DNA of 64,000 bases, taken from Photobacterium rosenbergii. GTDB taxonomy: Bacteria > Pseudomonadota > Gammaproteobacteria > Enterobacterales > Vibrionaceae. The position numbers were made by a program, and so were the translations under genes. Positions 18,923 through 31,270 of the stretch are shown here, piece by piece. Location of the stretch: positions 124,001 to 188,000 of the forward strand of contig NZ_PYMB01000004.1 in NCBI RefSeq assembly GCF_003026455.1, read 5' to 3'. The stretch's first letter is position 1, and each line of letters opens with the position of its first letter. Under the pieces are notes generated by a model. It was given only the letters and a program-made list of their open reading frames with translations. It searched no databases and was not told the DNA's origin.

Positions 18923-19798
18923 TTAACGCTTCACACTGATTTCAGTGGCCAGGGTATGAGATTCACCTGGGGCTAAAGTGATGCTATTGCTGTTGTGGAT
19001 AGTTGACTCGACACAGACCATTGTTTCGAAGCTATCGTCGGCCATATCAGCCATGCTAATGGATAGCTCTTGCCATGGGTTCCAAATCACTGCTGCATTG
19101 TGACCGCTATTAGCCACCGCAATTTGGCGACGCTGGTGGTCTTGGATCATCACCGTTGGCTCAGGTTGGGTGTAAACGCGGTCAACTTCACCCTCAAAGC
19201 TAAGTTGCTCACTGCCTTGGTAGACTTTCCCTGCCTGTGTGCTATCTTGGTATTCGCCGCCCATTTGGGTGATAGTGGTGTTGCGGATGCTTTCTACATT
19301 GAAATAAGTATGAAGAGCACCAGAGAAACTCCACTCAGTGTCGTCGGTATTGGTAGAAGTCAGCGAGACTTTTAGTGTTGTCCCAATTTCAAACGTCAAT
19401 ACATTGTTGAACTTGTGAGGCCATACTGCGCGGGTAGCTTCGCTATCTGCCAGTGTCAACGCGACAATCACACCTTCATCATTTTCACGGTGCTCTTTTA
19501 GCGTCCATTCGCTGTTACGGGCAAAGCCGTGCGAGGGTGCTGCCGCCTTGCCAAACCAAGGCCAGCATACAGGGATCCCGCCTCGGATAGCCTTCGCCGT
19601 ATCGAATTCTGCTTTTTCGCTAAGCCAAATAACATCGTCCTCACCCTTTGGCTTGAACCAGACAAGGTGCCCGCCATGCAGGGAAATACCGGCTTCAGCC
19701 TGCTCATGGCTGATCTTTACAATCTTGATCCCTTGGTAATCACAGATAGTGACAGCATCGGATAAGGCCGCCACTGTTGGAAGAGTATTGAAATCCAT
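18923..19798 (-). CDS. yeaD: YeaD, D-hexose-6-phosphate mutarotase
   Basis: This 291-residue cytosolic protein is of the aldose 1-epimerase-like YeaD family. Conserved stretches are ISLHGGHLVWFKP, IRGGIPVCWPWFG (substrate region), HGFARNSEW (with the catalytic-type His) and the late FETMVCVES. It interconverts alpha and beta anomers of glucose-6-phosphate and related sugars. The start at 19798 (MDFNTLP) has an AAAGGA ribosome binding site; a longer N-terminus is unlikely. It follows gapA on the same strand, as in E. coli, but is separated by a terminator. Confidence 0.9.
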   Translation of the reverse strand: MDFNTLPTVAALSDAVTICDYQGIKIVKISHEQAEAGISLHGGHLVWFKPKGEDDVIWLSEKAEFDTAKAIRGGIPVCWPWFGKAAAPSHGFARNSEWTLKEHRENDEGVIVALTLADSEATRAVWPHKFNNVLTFEIGTTLKVSLTSTNTDDTEWSFSGALHTYFNVESIRNTTITQMGGEYQDSTQAGKVYQGSEQLSFEGEVDRVYTQPEPTVMIQDHQRRQIAVANSGHNAAVIWNPWQELSISMADMADDSFETMVCVESTIHNSNSITLAPGESHTLATEISVKR

Positions 19799-19984
19799 CA
19801 GACTATCCTTTGGTTGTAGCAATGTATAAATGATTGCCACCTTGGTGTGAAAGTAACAGTCAATTTTACACTTATTTTTATTAAAAAAATAACGGCATCT
19901 ATTAAAAATTATTTGTTAAATTTGTAGTTATTTTTTAACTGCGTTTTAGTGCTTCTTGGTTGTGAGCGTAAAAAGTACAGATAC

Positions 19985-20014
19985 AAAAAAGGCGACACCG
20001 TAGCGTCGCCTTTT
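19985..20014 (-). terminator. Terminator of gapA
   Basis: The stem AAAAGGCGAC/GTCGCCTTTT (19987-19996 with 20005-20014) has a T-run on the minus strand. Confidence 0.85.
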
Positions 20015-20036
20015 ATCATCTAGCTAAAAGCTTACA

Positions 20037-21380
<1,344 letters not shown>

Positions 21381-21785
21381 ATGTCAGCCAAATCAGATTC
21401 TTACTGGCGTGAAAAACTGACGGAAGAGCAGTATCACATCTGTCGTGAGCAGGGAACGGAAGCGCCGTTCTCGGGCAAGCTACTTCATAACCGCGAAACA
21501 GGTGTTTATAGCTGTACGTGTTGCCAAGCGCCATTGTTCCATTCAAACGGTAAGTATGATTCAGGTTGCGGCTGGCCGAGTTTCGATGCCCCTATTGAGC
21601 GAGATGCTATCCGCTACCTGGAAGATAACAGCCATGGTATGCAGCGGATTGAGATCCGTTGTGCCAAGTGTGACAGTCACCTCGGGCATGTTTTCCCTGA
21701 TGGGCCGAAAACGACAGGGGAAAGATATTGTGTGAACTCGGTGTCTCTGATTTTTAATAATGAAGAGGCTGGCGGCGGCCAATAA
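21381..21785 (+). CDS. msrB: MsrB, peptide methionine-(R)-S-oxide reductase
   Basis: This 134-residue enzyme repairs methionine-R-sulfoxide in proteins. The zinc site is formed by Cys45/Cys48 ([10 protein letters not shown]) and Cys94/Cys97 ([12 protein letters not shown]). The catalytic Cys117 lies in [11 protein letters not shown]. The motifs [12 protein letters not shown] and [10 protein letters not shown] are also typical. An AAGGAAG ribosome binding site supports the ATG at 21381. The gene diverges from gapA as in E. coli and ends in a good terminator. Confidence 0.95.
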   Translation: MSAKSDSYWREKLTEEQYHICREQGTEAPFSGKLLHNRETGVYSCTCCQAPLFHSNGKYDSGCGWPSFDAPIERDAIRYLEDNSHGMQRIEIRCAKCDSHLGHVFPDGPKTTGERYCVNSVSLIFNNEEAGGGQ

Positions 21786-21840
21786 GCTCAGCCTACTGTG
21801 CTTTGTTCTCAAGCCATCTTATGATATGGGCTTAAACGGA

Positions 21841-21873
21841 AACGCCCTGCTCAAAGATAGCAGGGCGTTTTTG
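21841..21873 (+). terminator. Terminator of msrB
   Basis: A perfect 10-bp stem AACGCCCTGC/GCAGGGCGTT (21841-21850 with 21860-21869) is followed by a T-run. Confidence 0.85.
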
Positions 21874-21908
21874 TAGGCGCTTGAGCAAAGGTGAAGAAGC
21901 CGGAATAC

Positions 21909-22721
21909 TCAATTGGCCATGCTGGCGTTGAATTCACCATTTCGAAGTGATTGGGCAATGCTGATAGCCTGACCGTCCAGTTCGCTGCGGCGCTCGGTAC
22001 TCATTGGGTAAAACGCATTCAATTTGTCCTGGCTGGCAACTGGCATGGATAATTCGCTACCCACTTTCGCCCATAGGTAGGCTTTTTCTGTTCTCCCATT
22101 CTGATGAGATAGCGTCGCTAAACTTAGGATGATTTCCGGTTTAATCTTTGGCCGGCTCCCGTAAAGCTCCAGAGCATGTTCCAGCAACGCAACCGTCTTC
22201 TCCTGATCTTTGGTGGTATAGAAAGTCGCCAATGCTAATTGCATATCTGGGGTTTCCATTACCTCGCTGCCCTCAAGCCTCAGGAACTTGCGCAAAGCAT
22301 CCTGATCACCTTGGCTCCAACGGAAATAAAGGATTTCTGGGTCGTTTGATTGTGCTAGTTCTTCGTTGAGGCGCTTTATTGATGCATACGCGCTGAGCAT
22401 CGCTTGGGTACGGATGGTTTTGCGCTCTTTCAGCTCGGTAGGCTCGATACGTGCCGCGTACTCCAAACATTTCTGGTAGTCGTAGGTGTATTTCAGCTCT
22501 TTAAATTTCTCTTTATCTGTTGGGCTTTTTAGCACTTCATAACGTTGCCAAATGAGGTTGACCCGCTGAAGGCGGCATTGACCATCATTGAGGTTGGTGT
22601 CAGCGCAGAGTTGCGGTTCAGCTTGGCACAAACTGTCGGTAGAGCGGTGTCGCTCAAAGCAACCGCTGAGCAAGACCAAGCTGGCCATTAATAGGGTAAG
22701 TTGTCGCGCGGATTTTCTCAT
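21909..22721 (-). CDS. DUF2989 family lipoprotein
   Basis: This roughly 270-residue predicted lipoprotein has a basic N-terminus (MRKSARQL), a hydrophobic stretch and the lipobox LLSGC. The mature part has several Cys residues close to the N-terminus (DSLCQAEPQLC, DGQCRLQ), then helical segments resembling tetratricopeptide repeats (LALATFYTTKDQEKTVALLEHALELYG). It fits the DUF2989 family of Vibrionaceae and relatives, with no known function. I chose ATG 22721 over an in-frame TTG at 22742. It converges on msrB and diverges from yeaC. Confidence 0.7.
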   Translation of the reverse strand: MRKSARQLTLLMASLVLLSGCFERHRSTDSLCQAEPQLCADTNLNDGQCRLQRVNLIWQRYEVLKSPTDKEKFKELKYTYDYQKCLEYAARIEPTELKERKTIRTQAMLSAYASIKRLNEELAQSNDPEILYFRWSQGDQDALRKFLRLEGSEVMETPDMQLALATFYTTKDQEKTVALLEHALELYGSRPKIKPEIILSLATLSHQNGRTEKAYLWAKVGSELSMPVASQDKLNAFYPMSTERRSELDGQAISIAQSLRNGEFNASMAN

Positions 22722-22917
22722 TTGGCTTATCAGTGAATCCAATAGCGTGAATCGTTGTTAACGAGTTTATCAAAATAGAAATAAAAGACTGAGGCGGGCC
22801 GCTGATTTTCAGCAGTGTGATCCCTAAAGCATTTTATCGACGTATTCTTGGCGAGCTTTAGAGGAAACTGTTATTACTGCGAGCAAGAAATGCTATTAAA
22901 AGGAAAACAAAACAGCC

Positions 22918-23226
22918 ATGGATCTTGAAACTTTGCTTAACGCTATGACCCCAGAAGTATACCAGCGCCTTGCAACGGCGGTTGAAATTGGCAAGTGGCC
23001 AGATGGGACACCGCTTACGCCAGAGCAGCGTGATTCTTCCATGCAGGCCGTGATGCTCTACCAGTCCCGCCATAATGCTGAAGCGGCCCACATGACAGTA
23101 GAGAAAGGTGGGGAAATCAAATTCAAATCCAAAGCGGAGCTGAAAAAAGAGTTTGCCGGTGATAACCAGTCGGCGTCAGGGATGGCAACAGACGATATTG
23201 CCCGTTTTGAACATGACCAACTCTAA
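22918..23226 (+). CDS. yeaC: YeaC family protein (DUF1315)
   Basis: This 102-residue acidic protein begins MDLETLLNAMTPEVYQRL and contains VEIGKWPDGTPLTPEQRDSS and AVMLYQSRHNAE, the core of the YeaC/DUF1315 family. Function is unknown. In E. coli yeaC lies beside msrB (yeaA), and the linkage is kept here. The last 35 residues are charged and look disordered. It converges on the GST gene with only 26 bases between stops. Confidence 0.85.
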   Translation: MDLETLLNAMTPEVYQRLATAVEIGKWPDGTPLTPEQRDSSMQAVMLYQSRHNAEAAHMTVEKGGEIKFKSKAELKKEFAGDNQSASGMATDDIARFEHDQL

Positions 23227-23252
23227 AGCAGCCTCCTGCCGCTATCCATCCC

Positions 23253-23921
23253 TTATTTGATGGTGCCGAGAACCACGGGCGGGCAATAAAAACCTGACAG
23301 CTCGTGGTCTTCTTCTCCCATTAGGTTTGCCACCCAGGGTTCTTGTTCGATGCGGGCCAGATAGCTCTCTAGCATCGGGTAATGGCTAAAACGTAATCCT
23401 GCCATCCAGCCACTTCGCATTACACTCCAGAGGCTAATTTCAGCCATCGACATATGGTCGCCAATATAACCTTGCTCCGGCAATTGCTCTTCTAGGTATT
23501 GTATTGCCCTTGGCAGGTGATGCTCGAGGCACTGCTCTACCGCTTCTTCATCGACCTCTTTGCCGAGCATTTTTCCTCGCAGAATTTTTTGATAGAACAG
23601 TACCCCGCCAATGAGGGAAGTGAGGCGGGTGCCGGCATACTCTTCCAACCAACGAATCTTAGCCCGGGTGATTGCGTCACCGGGGTATAGGGGCGGGACA
23701 GGGTATTGGTCGTCGAGGAAGTGGGCGATTACCGTTGAGTCCATGATGCTGTGCTGGTCGACTTCCAACACCGGCACTTTCCCCAGCGGGTGACGCTTTT
23801 GAGCGAGCTCTTTTTCGACGTAGGGGTTGAGGGGCTGAAGCTCATAAGTGATCCCTTTATAGGCAAGGGCCAGCATGATTTTTCTAACAAAGGGTGAAAT
23901 CGAGGAGCCATGTAGGATCAT
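23253..23921 (-). CDS. Glutathione S-transferase family protein
   Basis: This 222-residue soluble protein has a thioredoxin-like N-terminal domain (about residues 1-75). The start MILHGSSISPFVRKIMLALAY places a Ser in the position of the catalytic Ser/Tyr, and GKVPVLEVDQHSIMDSTVIAHFLDDQY supplies the cis-Pro and glutathione-binding Asp-Ser. The helical C-terminal domain covers about 85-215. It probably conjugates or reduces substrates with glutathione; the substrate is unknown. Confidence 0.85.
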   Translation of the reverse strand: MILHGSSISPFVRKIMLALAYKGITYELQPLNPYVEKELAQKRHPLGKVPVLEVDQHSIMDSTVIAHFLDDQYPVPPLYPGDAITRAKIRWLEEYAGTRLTSLIGGVLFYQKILRGKMLGKEVDEEAVEQCLEHHLPRAIQYLEEQLPEQGYIGDHMSMAEISLWSVMRSGWMAGLRFSHYPMLESYLARIEQEPWVANLMGEEDHELSGFYCPPVVLGTIK

Positions 23922-23997
23922 AATGTACTCAGAGCCTTTCGCTGACGGGAATAGTCAAAGTGTAGCCGAGTAGTTGATTTTGAGGGCATGACAATAA

Positions 23998-24022
23998 AAA
24001 CGGCAGCCTTAGGCTGCCGTTT
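23998..24022 (-). terminator. Terminator of ansA
   Basis: The perfect 11-bp stem AAACGGCAGCC/GGCTGCCGTTT (23998-24008 with 24012-24022) is followed by a T-run on the minus strand. Confidence 0.85.
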
Positions 24023-24051
24023 GTTTTGCTTTCGTGATGCAAAGTGGAGGC

Positions 24052-25062
24052 TTAGTGGGTTAGTTCGCCACGAAGGTCTTGTTGCATCAGGCTGCGTACG
24101 GTTTCAACCGGAAGATCTTGGCTCAGCAGGAAGTGCAGTTTGGCCAATGCCGCTTCTGGGGTCATATCGTAACCGCTCAGGACACCAGCATCCGCCAAGG
24201 CACAACCTGTCGCGTAGCCGCCCATATTGACCTTGCCAGATAGACACTGGGTAAGGTTCATGACGATAACACCACGGTCGCTAGCTTCTTTTAGCTGCTC
24301 AAGCAGTTCTGCATTCTGCGGGGCATTACCGACACCGAAGGTTAGCAGGATCATCGCATTGACCGGTTGGCGCAGGGTATTGCGGATCACCTCAGGTGAG
24401 ATCCCCGGGTACATGGTGATCACGCCAATCGGTTGAGGGGTAATATTATGGACTTTGAATGCCCCTTCCGGCTTCTTGTCGATTTCAACATTGTTGAGTT
24501 GGATGTTGATACCGGCTTCCAGCAGCGGTGGTAGGTTAGGTGAAATAAAGGCACCGAATCCGTCTGCATGGGCTTTAGTACTGCGGTTACCACGGATCAG
24601 TTTGTTGTTGAAGAACACAGTGACTTCGTTGATCGGGTAGTTCGCGGCAACGTGAAGGGCATTGAGCAAGTTGCTCTGGCCGTCAGAACGCAGCTCCGCA
24701 AGCGGAATTTGCGAACCGGTGACAATCACAGGCTTGTCGAGGTTTTCGAACATGAATGACAGAGCAGAGGCGGTATATGCCATGGTATCCGTACCATGTA
24801 GGATCACAAAACCGTCGTACTTGTCGTAGTTCGCTTTAATATCATCAGCAATGCGCTGCCAATCCGCTGGCGTCATATCCGACGAATCAATCAGGGGATC
24901 ATATTCGTGGATGGTGAACTTTGGCATTTCTGCACGATGGAATTCTGGCATGCTTTCCAATTGCTGTTCCATAAAACCAGCAATTGGTACGTAGCCATGG
25001 TCTGACTTCTGCATACCAATTGTGCCGCCGGTGTAGGCGATGTAAATGTGTTTTCTTTCCAT
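24052..25062 (-). CDS. ansA: AnsA, cytoplasmic L-asparaginase I
   Basis: This 336-residue enzyme hydrolyses asparagine to aspartate and ammonia. The N-terminal active-site Thr is in AYTGGTIGMQ (about residue 14), and the second catalytic Thr/Asp pair is in VILHGTDTMAYTASALSF. There is no signal peptide, and the length matches the cytosolic type I enzyme. I chose the ATG at 25062 (MERKHIYI); a longer frame to 25149 would run back through the sppA terminator. It lies 90 bases after sppA on the same strand, as in E. coli. Confidence 0.93.
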   Translation of the reverse strand: MERKHIYIAYTGGTIGMQKSDHGYVPIAGFMEQQLESMPEFHRAEMPKFTIHEYDPLIDSSDMTPADWQRIADDIKANYDKYDGFVILHGTDTMAYTASALSFMFENLDKPVIVTGSQIPLAELRSDGQSNLLNALHVAANYPINEVTVFFNNKLIRGNRSTKAHADGFGAFISPNLPPLLEAGINIQLNNVEIDKKPEGAFKVHNITPQPIGVITMYPGISPEVIRNTLRQPVNAMILLTFGVGNAPQNAELLEQLKEASDRGVIVMNLTQCLSGKVNMGGYATGCALADAGVLSGYDMTPEAALAKLHFLLSQDLPVETVRSLMQQDLRGELTH

Positions 25063-25117
25063 ATGAAGGTACAGAATTATCGGTTTGGTGGGCGCATTAT
25101 ACGGGGTATGTAGCGTA

Positions 25118-25141
25118 AAAAAAGCCCGGCGTTGCCGGGCT
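25118..25141 (-). terminator. Terminator of sppA
   Basis: The stem AGCCCGGC/GCCGGGCT (25123-25130 with 25134-25141) is followed on the minus strand by a run of seven T. Confidence 0.88.
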
Positions 25142-25151
25142 GATCTCACTT

Positions 25152-27002
25152 TTAAAGATCCGGACAGTTTACACAGAAGGCATATTGCCCTTTTGGATCA
25201 TTGAAGTTACCAAGGGTAGATAGGTCTGTTACAACTTTTTGTGTAACAGGTTGCATGGCTTCAGGCAACTCTCCCCAGACTAGCTGGTGGAAAAAGACTT
25301 TGGCTTCAGAGCTGAACTGTTGCATGAACATTTCTGCTGTACTCAATGGCTTAGCCATCCAGCGCACCTCGTAATCCTCACCCAGAGTTGCTAACTCGGC
25401 GGCACTGGCAACGGCATCATCAAAATCACCCAGTTCGTCGACCAGACCTAGGGCAAGGGCATCTTTACCAGTCCAGACTCGTCCCTGCGCAACGCTGTCT
25501 GCTTGCTCAAGCGTCATATCACGGTTTTGGCTAACCAGACCGATAAAGCGCTGGTAGCCGTTCTCGATGCCTAGCTGGAAGATCTCGGCAATACCTTCAG
25601 GCAGTTCGCGGGTTACACCGACACCAGAGAATGGGGTTGTACCAACACCGTCACTGTAAACACCCATCTTCTCCAGGCCTTTTTCGAAGGTGGTCAAGAT
25701 GGCAAAGATACCGATCGAGCCAGTAATCGTGGTTGGCTGGGCCATGATTTTGTCAGCAGAAGATGAAATCCAGTAGCCGCCTGATGCTGCCACACTCGAC
25801 ATAGAGACAACAACAGGCTTGCCTGCCGCTTTTAGGGCATCAACTTCGTTGCGGATCACCTCTGAGGCAAAAGCGCTGCCCCCCGGGCTATCGACACGGA
25901 GAATGACCGACTTCACTTTGTCATCAAGGCGAGCTTCACGCAGTAGGGCCGCAGTGGTATCACCACCAACGTTACCTCTTTGTTGAGTACCATCCATGAT
26001 GGCACCGCTTGCAACAACGACCGCAATTTGGTTGTCGCTAGGCAACTGTATATCACCAATGGTTGGCTGGTAATCGTAGTAGCTGATTTGGTTGAAGCTA
26101 TGGTCATCGTTTTCGCCGAAAGCATCGATAAGTTGCTTGCGAAGCTCAGGGCGGTTTACGAGTTCATCGACCAAGCCCATTTTCTCGCTTAGCTTGGCAA
26201 AATCACCGTCGACGCTTTTCAACTCAACAACAAATTGATCCAGTTCTGGGGTCAGTGTGCTGGCATCGATCTGGCGGTTTTTTGCTACATCAGAAGTGTA
26301 AGCGCCCCAAAGTTGGTTTAGCCATGCGGTGTTGGCTTCACGGGCTTCGTCAGACATGCCATCTAGGGTGTAAGGTTCAACAAATGATTTGTATGTACCG
26401 ACACGGAAAACATGGGTATTGACGTTCAGCTTCTCGAACAAGCTCTTGTAGTACAGGGTATAGCTGCCGTAGCCAGTGAGCATGACACCACCATCTGGCG
26501 ACATGAACACTTTGTCTGCATAGCTCGATAGGTAGTACTGGCTTTGTTTGTAATGATCACCAATGGCATAAACCGGTTTACCGGACTCCTTAAATTCTTC
26601 CAGTGCCTTGGCGATGTAGCGCAACTTGGTCAGGTTGGTTTCGCTCATGTCGCGCAGGTTGAGTACTAGGCCAGTAATACGTTCATCAGTGGCAGCGGTG
26701 CGCAGGGTATCGACGATATCGAACAGGACGTTTTCTTGGGTCTGCTCATTACCGAATGCACTGCTGGTAAGGCTATCAAGCGGGCTGGTATAGCTGCGCT
26801 GCTCGACGATGGGACCCGACAGATCCAATACTAACGCAGCTTGCTCCGGTAGTTCTGGCTCTTTGCCACTCTCAGTAAAGGCGAAGAACAGCGCGCCAAT
26901 GATAATGAGGAACAGTAAGTTGATGATCAGCTGACGGGTAAAGCTGATCAATTTCCATATCCAACGGAAGATTTTGCCAATTCCTTTAAAGATCACTTTC
27001 AT
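25152..27002 (-). CDS. sppA: SppA, signal peptide peptidase (protease IV)
   Basis: This 616-residue inner-membrane serine protease is of the long, two-domain form. An N-terminal transmembrane helix (about residues 22-45) is followed by two S49 peptidase halves. The general-base Lys is in VGTYKSFVEPY (first half), and the nucleophile Ser is in SSVAASGGYW (second half). VDSPGGSAFASEVI is also typical. It degrades signal peptides left in the membrane. The ATG at 27002 has an AGGAAAC ribosome binding site. Confidence 0.94.
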   Translation of the reverse strand: MKVIFKGIGKIFRWIWKLISFTRQLIINLLFLIIIGALFFAFTESGKEPELPEQAALVLDLSGPIVEQRSYTSPLDSLTSSAFGNEQTQENVLFDIVDTLRTAATDERITGLVLNLRDMSETNLTKLRYIAKALEEFKESGKPVYAIGDHYKQSQYYLSSYADKVFMSPDGGVMLTGYGSYTLYYKSLFEKLNVNTHVFRVGTYKSFVEPYTLDGMSDEAREANTAWLNQLWGAYTSDVAKNRQIDASTLTPELDQFVVELKSVDGDFAKLSEKMGLVDELVNRPELRKQLIDAFGENDDHSFNQISYYDYQPTIGDIQLPSDNQIAVVVASGAIMDGTQQRGNVGGDTTAALLREARLDDKVKSVILRVDSPGGSAFASEVIRNEVDALKAAGKPVVVSMSSVAASGGYWISSSADKIMAQPTTITGSIGIFAILTTFEKGLEKMGVYSDGVGTTPFSGVGVTRELPEGIAEIFQLGIENGYQRFIGLVSQNRDMTLEQADSVAQGRVWTGKDALALGLVDELGDFDDAVASAAELATLGEDYEVRWMAKPLSTAEMFMQQFSSEAKVFFHQLVWGELPEAMQPVTQKVVTDLSTLGNFNDPKGQYAFCVNCPDL

Positions 27003-27284
27003 GAAGTTTCCTGATTTTTCGCCAAGGCTCTGAGCCTGCTTATTTCTCAATCTATATAAGATTGGACGTAATAATAATGATTTAGTTCTGTATCTAAATG
27101 TACATGCTAACCGACTAATAAAGGAAATTCAGTAATTAATCGAAGTAGGCTAGTGGTTTAGCGGCACAAGTGGGAAGTACCTATCATCAAGATAATCCTG
27201 TGCCATGTCGCTACTTTTGGATACGTTTTTATCCATGGAGTTAGATCTAAATCAATATATTGTTGCGTTAATGTAAACGATTGT

Positions 27285-27313
27285 TTGAAATATGGTTGGT
27301 CGCTTCGTATACT
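27285..27313 (+). promoter_or_regulatory. Promoter of fadH
   Basis: A -35 TTGAAA (27285-27290) and a -10 TATACT (27308-27313) are spaced 17 bp apart. Transcription would start near 27320. Confidence 0.75.
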
Positions 27314-27326
27314 GGTCAGACCATAA
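27310..27326 (+). promoter_or_regulatory. FadR operator at the fadH promoter
   Basis: TACTGGTCAGACCATAA shares 13 contiguous bases (ACTGGTCAGACCA) with the FadR consensus AACTGGTCnGACCAGTT. It overlaps the -10 and the expected start point, the position expected for repression. Confidence 0.8.
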
Positions 27327-27334
27327 CAACATAA

Positions 27335-29359
<2,025 letters not shown>

Positions 29360-29373
29360 AAGCAGAAACGAGT

Positions 29374-29450
29374 ACCTAGATCCTAGTTCCGAGGAAGAGA
29401 GAAACTGGTTCTTCAACCTCTAGGAACCAGGATCTAGGTTCTAGGATCTC
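29374..29450. repeat. Long palindromic element with CCTAG-rich arms
   Basis: A 17-base arm (29374-29390, ACCTAGATCCTAGTTCC) pairs with 29423-29439 with one mismatch. GAGG/CCTC extend the stem inside. The right arm continues into another TTCTAGGATCT copy. There is no T-run. It resembles a dispersed palindromic repeat rather than a terminator. Confidence 0.6.
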
Positions 29451-29538
29451 AATCTCCGAATCTCACACTTTTCCCATGGACTTACCGTATTAAAACTATG
29501 CTATCGTCTTAATTAGGATAGGTTTTAACGAGGTTGTT

Positions 29539-30087
29539 ATGGACGCACTTACCTTATTGCTAAACCGCAGGTCACTACCCAAAATGGTAGAGCCTGCACC
29601 GCAGGGAGAAGCGCTGGAAGCGATTCTTCGTGCTGGCTTGCGAGCACCGGACCATGCTGGTTTGACCCCGTGGCGGTTCATTGTTTCTCAAGAAGATGGT
29701 AGGCAGAAACTCGCTGATATCTTGGTAGAAGCGGCCAACAGTGATGGGGCCGATGAGGCGACTATCGAGAAAGCAGGCAAATCGCCGTTTAGAGCGCCAA
29801 TGGTGATAACGGTTGTGGCAAAGGTCTCTGAGCATGACAAGGTGCCGGTGATTGAGCAGCACCTTTCGGCGGGGTGTGCAGTACAAGCGATGCAATTGGC
29901 GGCGGTTGCCCAAGGGTATGCGGGGTTTTGGCGTACCGGCAAATGGGCTTACCACCCGGTTGTGCGCCAGGCATTGGGGGTAGAAGGTGATGATATGATT
30001 GTTGGCTTCTTGTATCTCGGGACTCCCGGTTGCCGTGATGCCAAAGCACCACATCGGGATCTGACCCAATTTGTCGAGTACCTGTAG
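29539..30087 (+). CDS. ydjA: YdjA-type NAD(P)H nitroreductase
   Basis: This 182-residue FMN enzyme of the nitroreductase family matches YdjA in length. The start MDALTLLLNRRSLPKMVEPAP carries the RRS FMN-phosphate motif, followed by GLRAPDHAGLTPWRFIV. A C-terminal AVAQGYAGFWRTG and VGFLYLGTPG complete the fold. Its physiological substrate is unknown. As in E. coli it lies just upstream of selD, here with a terminator between them. Confidence 0.88.
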   Translation: MDALTLLLNRRSLPKMVEPAPQGEALEAILRAGLRAPDHAGLTPWRFIVSQEDGRQKLADILVEAANSDGADEATIEKAGKSPFRAPMVITVVAKVSEHDKVPVIEQHLSAGCAVQAMQLAAVAQGYAGFWRTGKWAYHPVVRQALGVEGDDMIVGFLYLGTPGCRDAKAPHRDLTQFVEYL

Positions 30088-30130
30088 CCTTATTGCTATG
30101 TCGTTTAGGTATACATTGCTAAATCAGCAG

Positions 30131-30155
30131 GGGGAGCCAATTGGCTGCCCTTTTT
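30131..30155 (+). terminator. Terminator of ydjA
   Basis: The stem GGG-AGCC/GGCT-CCC with one G-G mismatch and loop AATT is followed by TTTTT. Confidence 0.7.
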
Positions 30156-30227
30156 GATCCAAGTGGATGACAGGATCTGGTTGCAGGAGTAGAATCCATC
30201 GCTCTTGTAAATTTTTCGGAGCGTGTC

Positions 30228-31268
30228 ATGGAAAATGTTCGCCTTACTCAATACAGCCACGGAGCAGGATGTGGTTGTAAAATCTCCCCTCAAGTTCTTG
30301 ATACTATTCTTCGAACGCAGCTCGCTCCGTTTGCCGACCCTAACCTGCTTGTAGGTAATGAAAGTAAAGATGATGCGGCGGTTTATGATCTTGGCAACGG
30401 TACGGCAGTGGTGAGTACCACTGACTTCTTTATGCCGATCGTCGACGACCCATATGATTTTGGCCGTATCGCTGCAACAAATGCGATCAGTGACATCTAT
30501 GCCATGGGCGGCAAGCCGATCATGGCTATCGCCATTCTGGGTTGGCCGGTAAACGTACTGGCGCCTGAAATTGCTCAGCAGGTGATTGAGGGGGGCCGCG
30601 CGGTATGTCGTGAAGCCGGTATTTCCCTTGCCGGTGGCCACTCGATTGATGCGCCTGAGCCAATCTTTGGCCTTGCTGTAACAGGCATTGTTGATACCGA
30701 CCGTGTTAAGCGCAACAATCAAGCCGAAGCTGGCTGCAAACTGTACCTGACCAAACCTTTGGGTATTGGCGTGCTGACTACTGCGGAGAAGAAATCCAAG
30801 CTACTCGATGAGCATCGTGGTTTGGCCCGTGACTGGATGTGTCAGCTAAACAAGCCGGGTGCCGACTTTGCTAATATTGCCGGTGTAAAAGCGATGACCG
30901 ACGTGACAGGTTTTGGCTTGATGGGTCACCTCAATGAGATTTGTGAGGGCAGCGGCCTGAAAGCTAGCATCGATTTTGCTCAGGTACCACACCTACCGGG
31001 TGTCTTTGATTACATCGCACAAGGTTGTGTACCAGGTGGAACCGAGCGTAACTTTGCCAGTTATGGTCACCGTTTGGGTGAGATGACCGAGCAGCAGAAA
31101 GCGTTGCTTTGTGACCCACAAACGTCTGGTGGTTTGCTATTGGCAGTTACAGCGGATGCTGAAGCAGAAGTGAAAGCATTGGCCCAGCAGCATGGTATCG
31201 AACTCAATGCAATCGGTGAGTTGGCAGCAGCTGCAGCTGACGAAGCGGTACTGATTGAGATTTGCTAA
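30228..31268 (+). CDS. selD: SelD, selenide, water dikinase
   Basis: This 346-residue enzyme makes selenophosphate from selenide and ATP. The N-terminal active site reads [11 protein letters not shown], with a plain Cys (residue 15) and Lys18 in the positions of E. coli Cys17 and Lys20, so it is not itself a selenoprotein. Other motifs are [29 protein letters not shown] and [16 protein letters not shown]. The stop region overlaps the mnmH start region, indicating an operon with its user enzyme. Confidence 0.95.
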   Translation: MENVRLTQYSHGAGCGCKISPQVLDTILRTQLAPFADPNLLVGNESKDDAAVYDLGNGTAVVSTTDFFMPIVDDPYDFGRIAATNAISDIYAMGGKPIMAIAILGWPVNVLAPEIAQQVIEGGRAVCREAGISLAGGHSIDAPEPIFGLAVTGIVDTDRVKRNNQAEAGCKLYLTKPLGIGVLTTAEKKSKLLDEHRGLARDWMCQLNKPGADFANIAGVKAMTDVTGFGLMGHLNEICEGSGLKASIDFAQVPHLPGVFDYIAQGCVPGGTERNFASYGHRLGEMTEQQKALLCDPQTSGGLLLAVTADAEAEVKALAQQHGIELNAIGELAAAAADEAVLIEIC

Positions 31269-31270
31269 AG

